This document shows positions 55,974 to 64,000 of a stretch of DNA of 64,000 nucleotides, one piece after another (the stretch's first letter is position 1; the number at the start of each line of letters is the position of its first letter). The DNA comes from an uncultured Pelagibacteraceae bacterium (lineage in GTDB: Bacteria; Pseudomonadota; Alphaproteobacteria; Pelagibacterales; Pelagibacteraceae): positions 1 to 64,000 of the forward strand of contig CABXSF010000003.1 of the NCBI GenBank assembly GCA_902514805.1. Direction: 5' to 3'. The notes beneath the pieces were generated by a model. The model did not search any database and was not told where the DNA came from. It saw nothing but the letters and a program-made list of their open reading frames with translations. The translations under genes were made by a program, and so were the position numbers.

Positions 55974-56770
55974 AAGTACCTTTTTATATTTTTTGAATTA
56001 ATTTTTTTAAAATTATAATTAATTTTAAGATCTTTAAGCAATTTTAAATTACTTAAAGTAAATGAGTCGGTGACATCTTTGCTATAAGAAATTGGTATTT
56101 TTGTATTATGTGAAATCATTTTTGCAATAGAGTGTAGATAAGTTTTTCTTCCACTAGACAAATTGTAGATACCTTTTATTTTTTTTGTTAATATCTTGAG
56201 TAAAACTATACAAAAATCTTCAATAAAAATAAAATCTTTAAAAAAATTTTTTTCTGGTATTACAATTTTATTTTTTTTAGCATTTGATCTTACCGTGTCA
56301 AAAAATGTATTGGTTACGCTTCTTTTGTTTTTTCTTAACTTTCTTCCAATAATGTTGCTAGTTCTTAATATCACATAATTTGTGAGGATTTTCTTTATGC
56401 CATTTTCTGACTTAAGTTTGTTTTTTCCATAATTTGTTAAAGGTCTTTTAAGTGATGTTTCTTTTAGACTGGTAGCCGACTTGTATACTTTGCTTGTACT
56501 AAAAACAATAAATCTTATATTTGTTTCTTTAATCTTTTTAGCAATTTTCAAATCTAAATCATTATTGATAGCATATTTTTTTTTTACGAAATCTTTATTA
56601 ATTGAGAAATTCAAAATTGTTTGATAGTTTTTTAACTTATTTTGATTTAATTTAATAAATTTGTTTAGACTGATCCTAAGAAATTTAATCTTTTTTTCTT
56701 TTAAAAAAAACGAAAAATTTTGTGATAAAAAACTTTTTCTTCCTACTAAAATTATTTTATTATTCAACAT
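55970..56770 (-). CDS. NAD-dependent epimerase/reductase (SDR), diverged
   Basis: A 266-aa SDR-like sugar-nucleotide enzyme with a degenerate N-terminal nucleotide site (KIILVGRKSFLSQNFSFF, no clear GxxGxxG), IVFSTSKVYKS, NYGKNKLKSEN (Tyr-x-x-x-Lys) and VILRTSNIIG. It is rich in Lys and Asn. The altered glycine motif could mean a weak or changed cofactor site. It overlaps both neighbours (TAATG or ATGA style), so it belongs to this polysaccharide operon. Confidence 0.68.
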   Translation of the reverse strand: MLNNKIILVGRKSFLSQNFSFFLKEKKIKFLRISLNKFIKLNQNKLKNYQTILNFSINKDFVKKKYAINNDLDLKIAKKIKETNIRFIVFSTSKVYKSATSLKETSLKRPLTNYGKNKLKSENGIKKILTNYVILRTSNIIGRKLRKNKRSVTNTFFDTVRSNAKKNKIVIPEKNFFKDFIFIEDFCIVLLKILTKKIKGIYNLSSGRKTYLHSIAKMISHNTKIPISYSKDVTDSFTLSNLKLLKDLKINYNFKKINSKNIKRYL

Positions 56771-57429
56771 TATTTACTTATTGGTTTGAATAATCGTTTT
56801 AATCTTCTCAAATAAGGATAAAGTAATTTTATGAAAATATTATAATTCCAAATTTTTTTTATTTTATTTGGTTGAGAACCAAATTTTTTTTTTTTGTAAA
56901 TCATAGTTAAACCATTTTCATTATTATTAAAAAAAATTTTTAAAGAGCAATTTTCAGTATTGTTATAATAAAATTCTTTAATTGAATCTAAAGTAAGGTC
57001 ATAAACTATGGAACCCCAAACTTTTTTTTTTAATCTAAGGGGAAAACTATCCACATCATCAACAAATATTGCACCACCTTGTTTTAAATAACTAAAATAA
57101 TTAGATAAAAGTTTTTGAACGTGATCTGCTTCATGATAGCTATCAATATATATTAGATCTACCCCATTATTTTTTATCTCACTAAACTGTTCTAAAATAT
57201 AGTCTAAATTTAAATCATTAGATTGTAAGAATCTCCAATTTTTCGAATTACTTACATTTGAACAATCTGTAATATCTACACTAAAAACCACAGCGGAATT
57301 TTTTTCAGCAAACTCAATAAATTTTTTTGTCGAAGACCCTCTTTCAACTCCAAATTCTAATATTGTTGGATTTTGTTTTTTCGAGACAAAATCTATCATT
57401 AAATCAATATGATCTTCAATATTGTGCAT
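56770..57429 (-). CDS. SAM-dependent methyltransferase-like protein (CmcI/Methyltransf_24 type)
   Basis: A 219-aa protein with the SAM-binding TILEFGVERGSSTKKFIEFA, VDITDCSNVS, DLIYIDSYHEADHVQKLL and YLKQGGAIFVDDVDSF. The pattern resembles class I methyltransferases of the cephalosporin hydroxylase/CmcI or Methyltransf_24 type, common in glycan and antibiotic loci. A basic, Lys/Arg-rich C terminus (about 190-219) may contact membrane. Substrate unknown. Confidence 0.72.
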   Translation of the reverse strand: MHNIEDHIDLMIDFVSKKQNPTILEFGVERGSSTKKFIEFAEKNSAVVFSVDITDCSNVSNSKNWRFLQSNDLNLDYILEQFSEIKNNGVDLIYIDSYHEADHVQKLLSNYFSYLKQGGAIFVDDVDSFPLRLKKKVWGSIVYDLTLDSIKEFYYNNTENCSLKIFFNNNENGLTMIYKKKKFGSQPNKIKKIWNYNIFIKLLYPYLRRLKRLFKPISK

Positions 57430-57449
57430 TAGGATAATTTAATAAAAAA

Positions 57450-58304
57450 TTAATTTGCGGTGATTTTATTAATATTTATATTACCAATATAAAACATTAA
57501 AGCAACGTATTGTATCAAAGCATAAATTGCTATCGGTGTTATATATTCAATCTCATGAAATAATTGAGCGCCAACAATAAAACCCATTGCACCATTTTGC
57601 AACATAGCCTCAATCATTATAGTTCTTTGAACCTTTAGATCTTTCAAGGTATATCTTGTTATTAAATATACTGTAGCTAATACTGAAATGATTACAACAA
57701 ATGCAATGGCTCCTGCATCAGCAAAATAGCCACCTAAATTTCCTTGCTCAGTGAATATTGCTACTAATAAAATAATTATAAACAAAGCTAAAGCTGCTCT
57801 ATCAAACTTTAAGTTGTTACGTTCTGAAAATCTTCTAAAATTTCCTCTCACAAGAATTCCAACGAATGTTGGTAAAGCAATAAATAAAAACATCCTTACT
57901 GAAAATTTAAGAAGATTTAGATCGAATTCTACTGATGAAAAGAAGGCTGCATAGATCTTTAAAAATATTGGGATGGATATAAATGACACTAATCCACAAA
58001 TTGAAGTGATAGTTATTGATAATGCTACATTTCCTTTTACAAGTTTAGTCGCGTAATTTGACATTACTGCAGAAGGCAGAATTAATAATAAGAATACACC
58101 AAGTTGAAACTCTCCCTGCATAGGAAAAAAGGAAATAATAATAATTCCGATTAATGGAAGCATTACCATTTGACATATTAAAGCTACAATAAGATTTCTC
58201 GGTTTTTTTAATACTTCAAAGAAATCTTTATAAGATAAATTAAGACCTAAAGAAAACATGATAAAAATCATGCCAAGTGGCCCAACAGTTTTTACAAATT
58301 CCAC
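57450..58304 (-). CDS. Bile acid:sodium symporter-family (BASS) transporter
   Basis: A 284-aa protein with nine or so hydrophobic segments, resembling the BASS/SBF family: MIFIMFSLGLNLSYKDFFEVLKKP, QLGVFLLLILPSAVMSNYATKLVKGNVALSI, and MIEAMLQNGAMGFIVGAQLF. It probably takes up an organic anion with sodium. The start is GTG at 58304, preceded by GAGGG; the next ATG (residue 13) would cut the first helix. It is divergent from the winged-helix gene. Confidence 0.85.
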   Translation of the reverse strand: MEFVKTVGPLGMIFIMFSLGLNLSYKDFFEVLKKPRNLIVALICQMVMLPLIGIIIISFFPMQGEFQLGVFLLLILPSAVMSNYATKLVKGNVALSITITSICGLVSFISIPIFLKIYAAFFSSVEFDLNLLKFSVRMFLFIALPTFVGILVRGNFRRFSERNNLKFDRAALALFIIILLVAIFTEQGNLGGYFADAGAIAFVVIISVLATVYLITRYTLKDLKVQRTIMIEAMLQNGAMGFIVGAQLFHEIEYITPIAIYALIQYVALMFYIGNININKITAN

Positions 58305-58345
58305 AATTCCCTCACGAGCTTTATGAAGGAAAAAAAATAAAATTC

Positions 58346-58403
58346 AAGGTGTATTTGTTCATTTTGGGGTTGCTAAATGATAAAATTTAAGGTTATTTGC
58401 ATT
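58346..58403. repeat. Imperfect direct repeat upstream of the double winged-helix gene
   Basis: The motif AAGGTgTATTTGttCATT (58346-58363) is echoed as AAGGTTATTTGCATT (58389-58403), 43 bases apart, in the 109-base divergent region between the BASS gene and the winged-helix gene. The second copy ends 11 bases before the latter's start. Possible operator for autoregulation; no functional evidence. Confidence 0.3.
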
Positions 58404-58413
58404 AATAAAAAAA

Positions 58414-59418
58414 ATGTCTTTAAGAGAGTTAAAATTTTCTAATCAAATTCAAGAAGAACAAGTAAAAAGTGTCTATCACAAAAATTTTAACTATATAATA
58501 ACTGAAAGATTTTATTTTCAACAACAATGGCTGTTTAATGCTTATAATAGATTTAAAGACTTCGATAAATATTTGATCTTAATGTATTTACTTCAAAAAA
58601 CTTTTAAAGCGTATGGAGATTTTCAAATTAAAAATACATACGATGAATTTTATTCTAAAGAAACATTTGAAATACCTAGAATAAATGTAATAGACTTATC
58701 AAGAGATTTATTGATTTCAAAAGAAACGGCAAGAAGAAAAATCCTAGAGCTTGAGCGAGATGGTGTAATCAAAAAAGATAAGAAAAGAATATTGATAAAT
58801 CGAAAAGGACAAGAGTATCAAAAACCAAAAGACTCTATCAAATCTATGGCTAGATTAATGTCCAGATTTACAGATTTCTTAACTAAATCAAATCTTTTAA
58901 ATAAAAGAATTGAAGTTGATATTTTAGAGAAAAAAATTAAGGAAAATTTTACACAAATTTGGACTATCTTTTTTGATAATCAAATATCAACTATTATACG
59001 ATGGAAAAAGCTTTTTGGAGATATAGAGACTTGGTCTATATGGGGTCAATGTGTTTACAATCAAAATCTTGTTCTAAATAAAAATTTTAAAGCAAACATA
59101 AGTCCTGATTTGACATCTGATAATTTTCTCGTAAAACTTAATAATGAAGGTGTTCAGGGTTTAAATGCAATGACAATATCTGAGCTATCAGGAATACCAA
59201 GACCAACAGCTCTTAGAAAATTAAATTATTTAGTAAAAAAAAGATTGATTAAAAAAGATAACAAAAGTCTTTATCTCATTTTTTCACAACCAAAAATAGA
59301 TCCAAATGTAATTGAACAGGATGCAGTTTTAAGGGAAGTAAGGGATATAAATAAATTGAATGAAGTTTCTTTTATTAAGATGTTAACTAAAATGTTAAAT
59401 AATATCGTATACGTTTAA
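58414..59418 (+). CDS. Protein with two winged-helix DNA-binding domains, probable transcription regulator
   Basis: A 334-aa protein with no family I can name. Residues about 88-130 form a winged helix (INVIDLSRDLLISKETARRK, then ILELERDGVIKKDKKRILIN), and residues about 251-290 form a second (NAMTISELSGIPRPTALRKL, then KKRLIKKDNKSLYLIF). Both have helix-turn-helix and wing-like strand. The N-terminal ~85 residues and the middle (residues 140-245) are helical. It is likely a DNA-binding regulator. It converges on the small gene downstream with a four-base overlap. Confidence 0.65.
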   Translation: MSLRELKFSNQIQEEQVKSVYHKNFNYIITERFYFQQQWLFNAYNRFKDFDKYLILMYLLQKTFKAYGDFQIKNTYDEFYSKETFEIPRINVIDLSRDLLISKETARRKILELERDGVIKKDKKRILINRKGQEYQKPKDSIKSMARLMSRFTDFLTKSNLLNKRIEVDILEKKIKENFTQIWTIFFDNQISTIIRWKKLFGDIETWSIWGQCVYNQNLVLNKNFKANISPDLTSDNFLVKLNNEGVQGLNAMTISELSGIPRPTALRKLNYLVKKRLIKKDNKSLYLIFSQPKIDPNVIEQDAVLREVRDINKLNEVSFIKMLTKMLNNIVYV

Positions 59419-59603
59419 AGAGATGCGATAATTCCAGTAATCACTATTACTGAACCAATTAGACTTAAGAATAAAAGATTTTCTTTTCTCTCTTTCTTCT
59501 TCTCGTCTCTAACTCTTGAAAGTAAATCGTTGATATCAACTTTAATGTTTGGCGTTTTTTTTAGCTCTACTTGTTGATCGTAACTTGATGTTTCCCCGCT
59601 CAT
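59415..59603 (-). CDS. Small C-terminally anchored membrane protein
   Basis: A 62-aa protein starting at ATG 59603 (MSGETSSYDQQVELKKTPNI), with a charged middle (LSRVRDEKKKERKE) and a C-terminal membrane segment (NLLFLSLIGSVIVITGIIASL). A TTG 51 bases upstream would lengthen it, but that extension is not convincing. Its stop overlaps the winged-helix gene by four bases. Function is unknown. Confidence 0.55.
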   Translation of the reverse strand: MSGETSSYDQQVELKKTPNIKVDINDLLSRVRDEKKKERKENLLFLSLIGSVIVITGIIASL

Positions 59604-59642
59604 AAAACTATTTAACACCACCCGATTCGATCTTTCAAGAAA

Positions 59643-59956
59643 AGAATTGTTCAAAATGAGTTAGAAACTTTAAAGATTTGTCCAAAATGGTCTTATAAGG
59701 AGATAAGCTTTTTATTGTTTAAAGGTCGACTGATCACTGAAGCTGAATATTTCTTTTTCTCTACCTCTATTTCAAAAGCTTCTTTATCTATTTGATCGCT
59801 ACTTAAACCTGAGTTTATGTAACCAAAGGCTAAATTTTTGCTATAATTGAAGGAATAACAGCCAGAAGTTGTGCGTCCCACAATCTTGTCCTTCAGATAA
59901 ATTGGTTCGTCATGAAGTAACAAAGGGGCACCTTCTTTAGAATTGTTCAAAATGAG
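59643..59956. repeat. Dispersed exact 18-base repeat
   Basis: The 18 bases AGAATTGTTCAAAATGAG occur at 59643-59660 (intergenic, upstream of the small tail-anchored gene) and again at 59939-59956 inside the 3' part of the dehydrogenase gene. Exact over 18 bases, but AT-rich, so chance is possible. The two copies lie about 300 bases apart. Confidence 0.3.
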
Positions 59957-62134
59957 CATTTTAAATTTCTTATGATCTTTTTTATCTCGTTTTTTCTCTA
60001 AAGCGGCCCTTCCAATGAAATTTATATTTTTTTTAAAACTAACAGCAAAGTTTAAACCTGCTTCGAATTGATTTTCTTCAGGAGAAATATCGTGCCCCCA
60101 ATGTAAATAACCGCTTTCCATTCGCATAATATCCATTGCATGCATTCCACAAAGAGAAATTTTGTAAGTTTTTCCTTTGTTCATTAAAATATCAAAAATT
60201 TTTAAAGCATTTTCTTTTTTTACATAAAGTTCAAAGCCTAATTCCCCTACATATGAAATTCTTTGAGCCCATACTTGTACATTATCAATTTCAATAAATT
60301 TAGCTGTAGCAAATTTAAAGTTTTCATTAGAAAAATCATCTGAACTAATTGAAGAAATCATTTCTCTACTTTTAGGACCAAATAAACCAAGGCAACAATA
60401 ATCTTCTGTTACATCAATTAATTTTACGTCTTTAGAAATATGCTTTAAAATATGAAATTTATCATGTTCCCTGTTAGCTGCAGAAGAAACAATTCTAAAA
60501 TAATTCTTTTCAATACAAATAACAGTTAAATCAGTTTCAATTCCACCATCTGAATTCAACATTTGCGTATATTTAATTCTACCAGGTTCGTTTGGAATAT
60601 TTGCTGTACATAAAATTTGTAATTCTTCATGCACTTTTTCACCTTTTAAATCAAATTTTGAAAAAGGTGATAATTCAAATAAACCTACATTTGATCTTGC
60701 ATTTTTTGTTTCAAACTCTGCACTTGGATACCAGTTTTGATAATTATAACTATATTTATAATCTTTATTTTTTTCATCTTTTGAAAACCACATTGGTCTT
60801 TCATATCCACCTGATACACCAAAGCATGCACCATGATCTTTTAATCTATCATGATAAGGAAGAGTAATTACATTTCTTGAAGTTTTGTGTTGTTTATACG
60901 GCCAGTGCATTCCATATAGATCACCAAGTGTTTCAGTAACTCTTTCTTTAATAAAATTAATACCAGAGTGAAATTTTTGAAATCTTTTAATGTCATAACT
61001 AAATATATCTTCATTAATATGACCATTCATCATCCATTCAGCTGTAACTTTACCAACACCTCCTGCGCTTGCTATTCCAATACTATTTAAACCACAACAA
61101 ACAAAAAAGTTTTTAACTTCAGGTACTTCACCTAATAAAGTGTTTGTGTCTGGTGTAAAAGATTCTGGACCTGCAAAAAATTTTCTTATTCCTGTTTTTT
61201 CTAAAATAGGAAATCTTTTCATGCATGCATTTAAATATGGTTCAAAGTGTTCAAGATTTTCTGGAAACTCACCAAAAGAAAAATCTTCAGGAACTTTATT
61301 AGATTTATCAAATGCTGGAATAGATTTTCCTTCAAATATTCCTAAAAGTAATTTTCCTGCATCTTCTTTAAAATAAGTTCTGCTATCAAAATCTCTAATA
61401 ACTGGTAAATCTTTTGGTACTTCTTTTATCGGTTCAGTAATGACATAAAAATGTTCAGCTGGATATAAAGGGATACTCACTCCTAATTTTTCACCAATTT
61501 GTCTTGACCACATTCCAGTTGCTAAAACAATATATTCACATTCAATTTTTTCCCCGTTTACAACAACACCTTCAATTCTTTTATTTTTAACTAAAATATC
61601 TTCAACAGGTGAGTCTTCAAAAATTTTTGCACCTTCTGCTCTTGCAGCTTTTGCAAGTAATTGAGTTATTCCGGACGGATCACCTGAGCCATCGCCTGGC
61701 ATTAAAATACCACCCAACAAATCATCATTTTTAATTAACGGAACTTTTTCTTTTATTTGATCTTTATCTAAAATTTGAACATCAACATCAAAAAGTTGAG
61801 CAGTCGTTGCTTGTCTTTTTAATTCTTGCCATCTACCCTCTTCTTGAGCAATTGACATTGCACCGTTTAAACGAAGTCCAGCAGAATGATCTACTTTCTT
61901 TTCAAGCTCTTTATATAAATCTAAAGAATATTTTCTTATTTTTGTAATTGTTGCTGACGGACCTAATTGACTGACTAATCCTGCAGCATGCCAAGTAGTA
62001 CCTGATGTTAATTTATCTCTTTCTAAAAGAATAACGTCCTTCCATCCAAATTTTGCTAAATGATAAGCGCATGAACATCCAATAACCCCACCACCAATAA
62101 CTACTACTTTTGCTGAACTAGGAATTTTTTTCAT
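59693..62134 (-). CDS. Dimethylglycine dehydrogenase-like FAD / GcvT-domain oxidoreductase
   Basis: An 813-aa two-part enzyme. Residues about 1-370 are a DAO-type FAD domain (KVVVIGGGVIGCSCAYHLAK, LERDKLTSGTTWHAAGL), followed by a short linker and, from about 430, a GcvT-like tetrahydrofolate domain with its C-terminal beta barrel. This is the layout of dimethylglycine/sarcosine dehydrogenases, which demethylate N-methylglycines and pass the one-carbon unit to THF. The substrate could be dimethylglycine, sarcosine or a relative. It fits marine use of glycine betaine products. Confidence 0.88.
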   Translation of the reverse strand: MKKIPSSAKVVVIGGGVIGCSCAYHLAKFGWKDVILLERDKLTSGTTWHAAGLVSQLGPSATITKIRKYSLDLYKELEKKVDHSAGLRLNGAMSIAQEEGRWQELKRQATTAQLFDVDVQILDKDQIKEKVPLIKNDDLLGGILMPGDGSGDPSGITQLLAKAARAEGAKIFEDSPVEDILVKNKRIEGVVVNGEKIECEYIVLATGMWSRQIGEKLGVSIPLYPAEHFYVITEPIKEVPKDLPVIRDFDSRTYFKEDAGKLLLGIFEGKSIPAFDKSNKVPEDFSFGEFPENLEHFEPYLNACMKRFPILEKTGIRKFFAGPESFTPDTNTLLGEVPEVKNFFVCCGLNSIGIASAGGVGKVTAEWMMNGHINEDIFSYDIKRFQKFHSGINFIKERVTETLGDLYGMHWPYKQHKTSRNVITLPYHDRLKDHGACFGVSGGYERPMWFSKDEKNKDYKYSYNYQNWYPSAEFETKNARSNVGLFELSPFSKFDLKGEKVHEELQILCTANIPNEPGRIKYTQMLNSDGGIETDLTVICIEKNYFRIVSSAANREHDKFHILKHISKDVKLIDVTEDYCCLGLFGPKSREMISSISSDDFSNENFKFATAKFIEIDNVQVWAQRISYVGELGFELYVKKENALKIFDILMNKGKTYKISLCGMHAMDIMRMESGYLHWGHDISPEENQFEAGLNFAVSFKKNINFIGRAALEKKRDKKDHKKFKMLILNNSKEGAPLLLHDEPIYLKDKIVGRTTSGCYSFNYSKNLAFGYINSGLSSDQIDKEAFEIEVEKKKYSASVISRPLNNKKLISL

Positions 62135-62269
62135 AATTTATCATACCAGTAGAATAATTAATCACCAGCCCCTTGTCTTTTTATTTTTTAATTTTCAACA
62201 ATTTTTTACAAGAATTTGTTAAAACAAAAGCAGGACAAGAGTATAAATTAATAGTACAATTTATTCTTA

Positions 62270-62974
62270 ATGATAACAATTTTACTAACTTTTGTTCCAT
62301 CAATAGTTTTATTATTATATTTTACATTATCCGATAGATTTAAAGAGCCTAGAGGAACAGTTTTGTTAATTTTTTTTCTGGGTTTTTTAATATGCTTACC
62401 TGCAGGAATTTTAAATGGTTTAAGTCATGATTTTTTTTATGATGGATCAAAATATTCAGAAAATCTAACTAGTAGTTTTTTAGGTCCTGCTTGGGCTGAA
62501 GAATTATTAAAATTTTCAATTCTTTATTTGATAGTTTTGAAAAGAAATGAATTTAATGAACCCATGGATGGCTTGGTTTATGGTGTTGTTGTTTCACTAG
62601 GTTTTGCAACTTACGAAAACTATACTTATGTATATCAGTGGGCAGAAATAATAGCCAAAGAGGAAAATGTTGACTATGCTGAGTTGTCATACTTAATAGC
62701 GTTAGGAAGATCTTATTCCGCAATACCTATGCATGGTCTTAATGGTGCTGTGATGGGTTATTACTTTGGCATGTATGCTTTTACGGGTAATAAAAAATTT
62801 TTAATTTTATCTTTGGCATTACCATACTTGTTTCATGGTTTTTATAATTTCTTAGTATGGCCAAATCCTATGATAATAATTGGAATTTTAGTTATTATTT
62901 CCCTTTATTTACACAATGAACTTAAGGAGAAACAAAAATTAAAAAAAAAAGAAAATGAAACAAAAAAAATTTAA
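62270..62974 (+). CDS. PrsW-family intramembrane metalloprotease
   Basis: A 234-aa multi-pass protein. The PrsW catalytic set is present: AWAEELLKFSILY (EExxK, Glu77-Glu78), DGLVYGVVVSLGFATYEN (Glu116), PMHGLNGAVMGYYFG (His155) and LFHGFYNFLVW. PrsW-type proteases cut membrane-bound substrates such as anti-sigma factors in Bacillus; the substrate here is unknown. A Lys-rich C-terminal tail (HNELKEKQKLKKKENETKK) is cytoplasmic. The PDZ/channel-like gene starts three bases after its stop. Confidence 0.85.
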   Translation: MITILLTFVPSIVLLLYFTLSDRFKEPRGTVLLIFFLGFLICLPAGILNGLSHDFFYDGSKYSENLTSSFLGPAWAEELLKFSILYLIVLKRNEFNEPMDGLVYGVVVSLGFATYENYTYVYQWAEIIAKEENVDYAELSYLIALGRSYSAIPMHGLNGAVMGYYFGMYAFTGNKKFLILSLALPYLFHGFYNFLVWPNPMIIIGILVIISLYLHNELKEKQKLKKKENETKKI

Positions 62975-62977
62975 GCA

Positions 62978-64000
62978 ATGAGATATCTAAAATTTACATT
63001 TATTTTATCAATGTTTGTTTTGTTATTTAGTAATCAAAGTAACTCTATGGATAATAGATGCTATGAATTTATAGAAGGGCTAAAAAATTTAGAATATGAT
63101 AAATTTTCATCAAATACAGAACAAAATGTTTTTCAAGATTTTGGTTTTGATTTATCAACTGATCCTATCAAAGATGTTGGTTTTGATACTGACAAAGATG
63201 CTCACAAATTAAGAAGAGATAAAGAAAATTATCCAATGATTGGAGCCTTAACAAGCATGAAAGGAATTGAAGATTTCAAGTATAAAGATGTTGTCATTTC
63301 AGTAAACGGTTTAGACCTAAGTAAATTGGAAGACGATAAAATTAGTGATTTGGTGTATTATGTTGATTTAAATAAACTACACGAAATTGTTATTAAAAGA
63401 GATAAAAAAAAATTAATAAAGAAAATTAAGGCCCATGAGTATCAAAAAGAATATCGATATTTTCAATTTTATTTAAATAGTATTAATAAAATTGATTTAA
63501 AAAACTCGACTGTAAAATTCTCAGCATTTATAAGTTCTGATAAAGAATACGCCGAAAGTGTTGGCTGGGCTATTGTTGAGCACGCAAAAAAAACTATCAC
63601 TCGTTTTGATGAGGAAAGTCAAGAAGTTAAGACTATAGATTGTGATGAAATCCCATATGATTATGCAAAAGAAAATAGATTACCTATATCAGGCGAAACT
63701 TTTGGTTTTTACGACTTAATTTCTGAGGACAAAGATAAAGTTTATGAAAGTGTGAGTATATATGTTTACGATGATGAGTCCACAGATGATAAAACAGATA
63801 GCTTATTAAGTATCACTTATTACTCTGAGGGAGAATGGGAAATAAAAAATGAATTTAATTTAACTTCATTTCCTTTTGATAAACAAAAAATAATCATAAA
63901 TTTAACTGATGCTGAGGATTTTGAAAAAGTTTATTTAGCCGCTCTTGACACAAATTTAAGAATGATCGACTATAATAAAAAAAATTTAAAAATACCTGGA
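62978..64000 (+). CDS. Secreted PDZ-like protein with a ligand-gated-channel-like domain (partial)
   Basis: The open frame from ATG 62978 runs 341 codons to the window edge without a stop. A signal-type N terminus (MRYLKFTFILSMFVLLFSNQ) is followed by a PDZ-like domain (IGALTSMKGI, FKYKDVVISVNGLDLSKLED, ending in a VIKRDKK strand). The rest resembles the extracellular domain of bacterial pentameric ligand-gated ion channels: FQFYLNSINKIDLKNSTVKF (first strands), YYSEGEWEIKNEFNLTSFPF, and FPFDKQK, equal to the family's FPFDxQ motif. Channel helices would lie beyond the edge. The assignment is by eye. Confidence 0.55.
   Translation, partial: MRYLKFTFILSMFVLLFSNQSNSMDNRCYEFIEGLKNLEYDKFSSNTEQNVFQDFGFDLSTDPIKDVGFDTDKDAHKLRRDKENYPMIGALTSMKGIEDFKYKDVVISVNGLDLSKLEDDKISDLVYYVDLNKLHEIVIKRDKKKLIKKIKAHEYQKEYRYFQFYLNSINKIDLKNSTVKFSAFISSDKEYAESVGWAIVEHAKKTITRFDEESQEVKTIDCDEIPYDYAKENRLPISGETFGFYDLISEDKDKVYESVSIYVYDDESTDDKTDSLLSITYYSEGEWEIKNEFNLTSFPFDKQKIIINLTDAEDFEKVYLAALDTNLRMIDYNKKNLKIPG

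Noticed and set aside
62135..62269. Possible glycine or SAM riboswitch upstream of the dimethylglycine dehydrogenase-like gene
   Set aside because: The 135 bases show no glycine-riboswitch or SAM-V-like conserved core by eye; mostly AT-rich with a short GGGGCTGGTGAT stretch near the start.
1..64000. CRISPR array, prophage or insertion sequence
   Set aside because: No regularly spaced repeats, transposase, integrase or phage structural genes were found.

Overview
This AT-rich, very compact window (genes abut or overlap by 1-20 bases, and no gene-free stretch reaches 300 bases) looks like chromosome from a marine SAR11 alphaproteobacterium (Candidatus Pelagibacter or a close relative). The assignment is inferred from the gene set: purCSQL, a CGFS glutaredoxin/BolA pair, a TRAP transporter, methylcitrate-cycle genes, a dimethylglycine-dehydrogenase-like FAD/GcvT protein, a long acidic omega subunit, low GC, and almost no intergenic DNA. 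No sequence search was possible, so species is not claimed. There is no prophage, insertion sequence or CRISPR array.

Layout. 1-3.9 kb: purine synthesis (purC end, purS, purQ, purL), then bolA and grxD. 3.9-14.3 kb, minus strand: rpsD, a TrmJ-type methyltransferase, a lone DUF1989 protein, two tiny membrane proteins, cimA, cysS, nadE, class II DAHP synthase, glmS, and a GlmU that has only its acetyltransferase half. 14.3-18.6 kb: a Gph-like phosphatase and prpD-prpB-prpC. 18.6-22.2 kb: nrdA-nrdB and an FkbM methyltransferase, with probable NrdR boxes upstream. 22.3-29.8 kb: a phosphohexomutase, DoxX, two tandem TauE/SafE transporters, dusA and a dctPQM TRAP transporter with a hairpin over the dctQ ribosome binding site. 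29.9-36 kb: CoA-transferase, cmk, rpoZ, an MFS carrier, a beta-hydroxyacid dehydrogenase, a PNPOx-like protein, a gamma carbonic anhydrase homologue and a thioredoxin-like protein.

36-58 kb mixes surface-polysaccharide genes (GT4, GT9, GT2, an rfbBAC-type set, a second nucleotide-sugar and glycosyltransferase set, a membrane GT39-like protein) with conserved genes. Inside it (38.4-43.7 kb) lies an apparent 5'-methylthioadenosine (MTA) unit. A fused SpeD-SpeE makes spermidine and releases MTA. MtnP splits MTA, MtnA isomerises the sugar phosphate, and a FucA/Ald2-like class II aldolase is placed to cleave it. The divergent apt can recapture the adenine. The first gene of that unit encodes an unrecognised protein with five conserved cysteines. 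A paralogue with an N-terminal TPR region lies at 47.9-48.9 kb, next to tRNA-Met.

58-64 kb: a BASS-family transporter, a protein with two winged-helix domains, the dimethylglycine-dehydrogenase-like enzyme, a PrsW-type membrane protease, and a gene cut by the window end. That last gene reads as signal peptide, PDZ-like domain and a sequence resembling the extracellular domain of pentameric ligand-gated ion channels. The items most worth following up are this PDZ/channel-like protein, the MTA operon, and the five-cysteine family.
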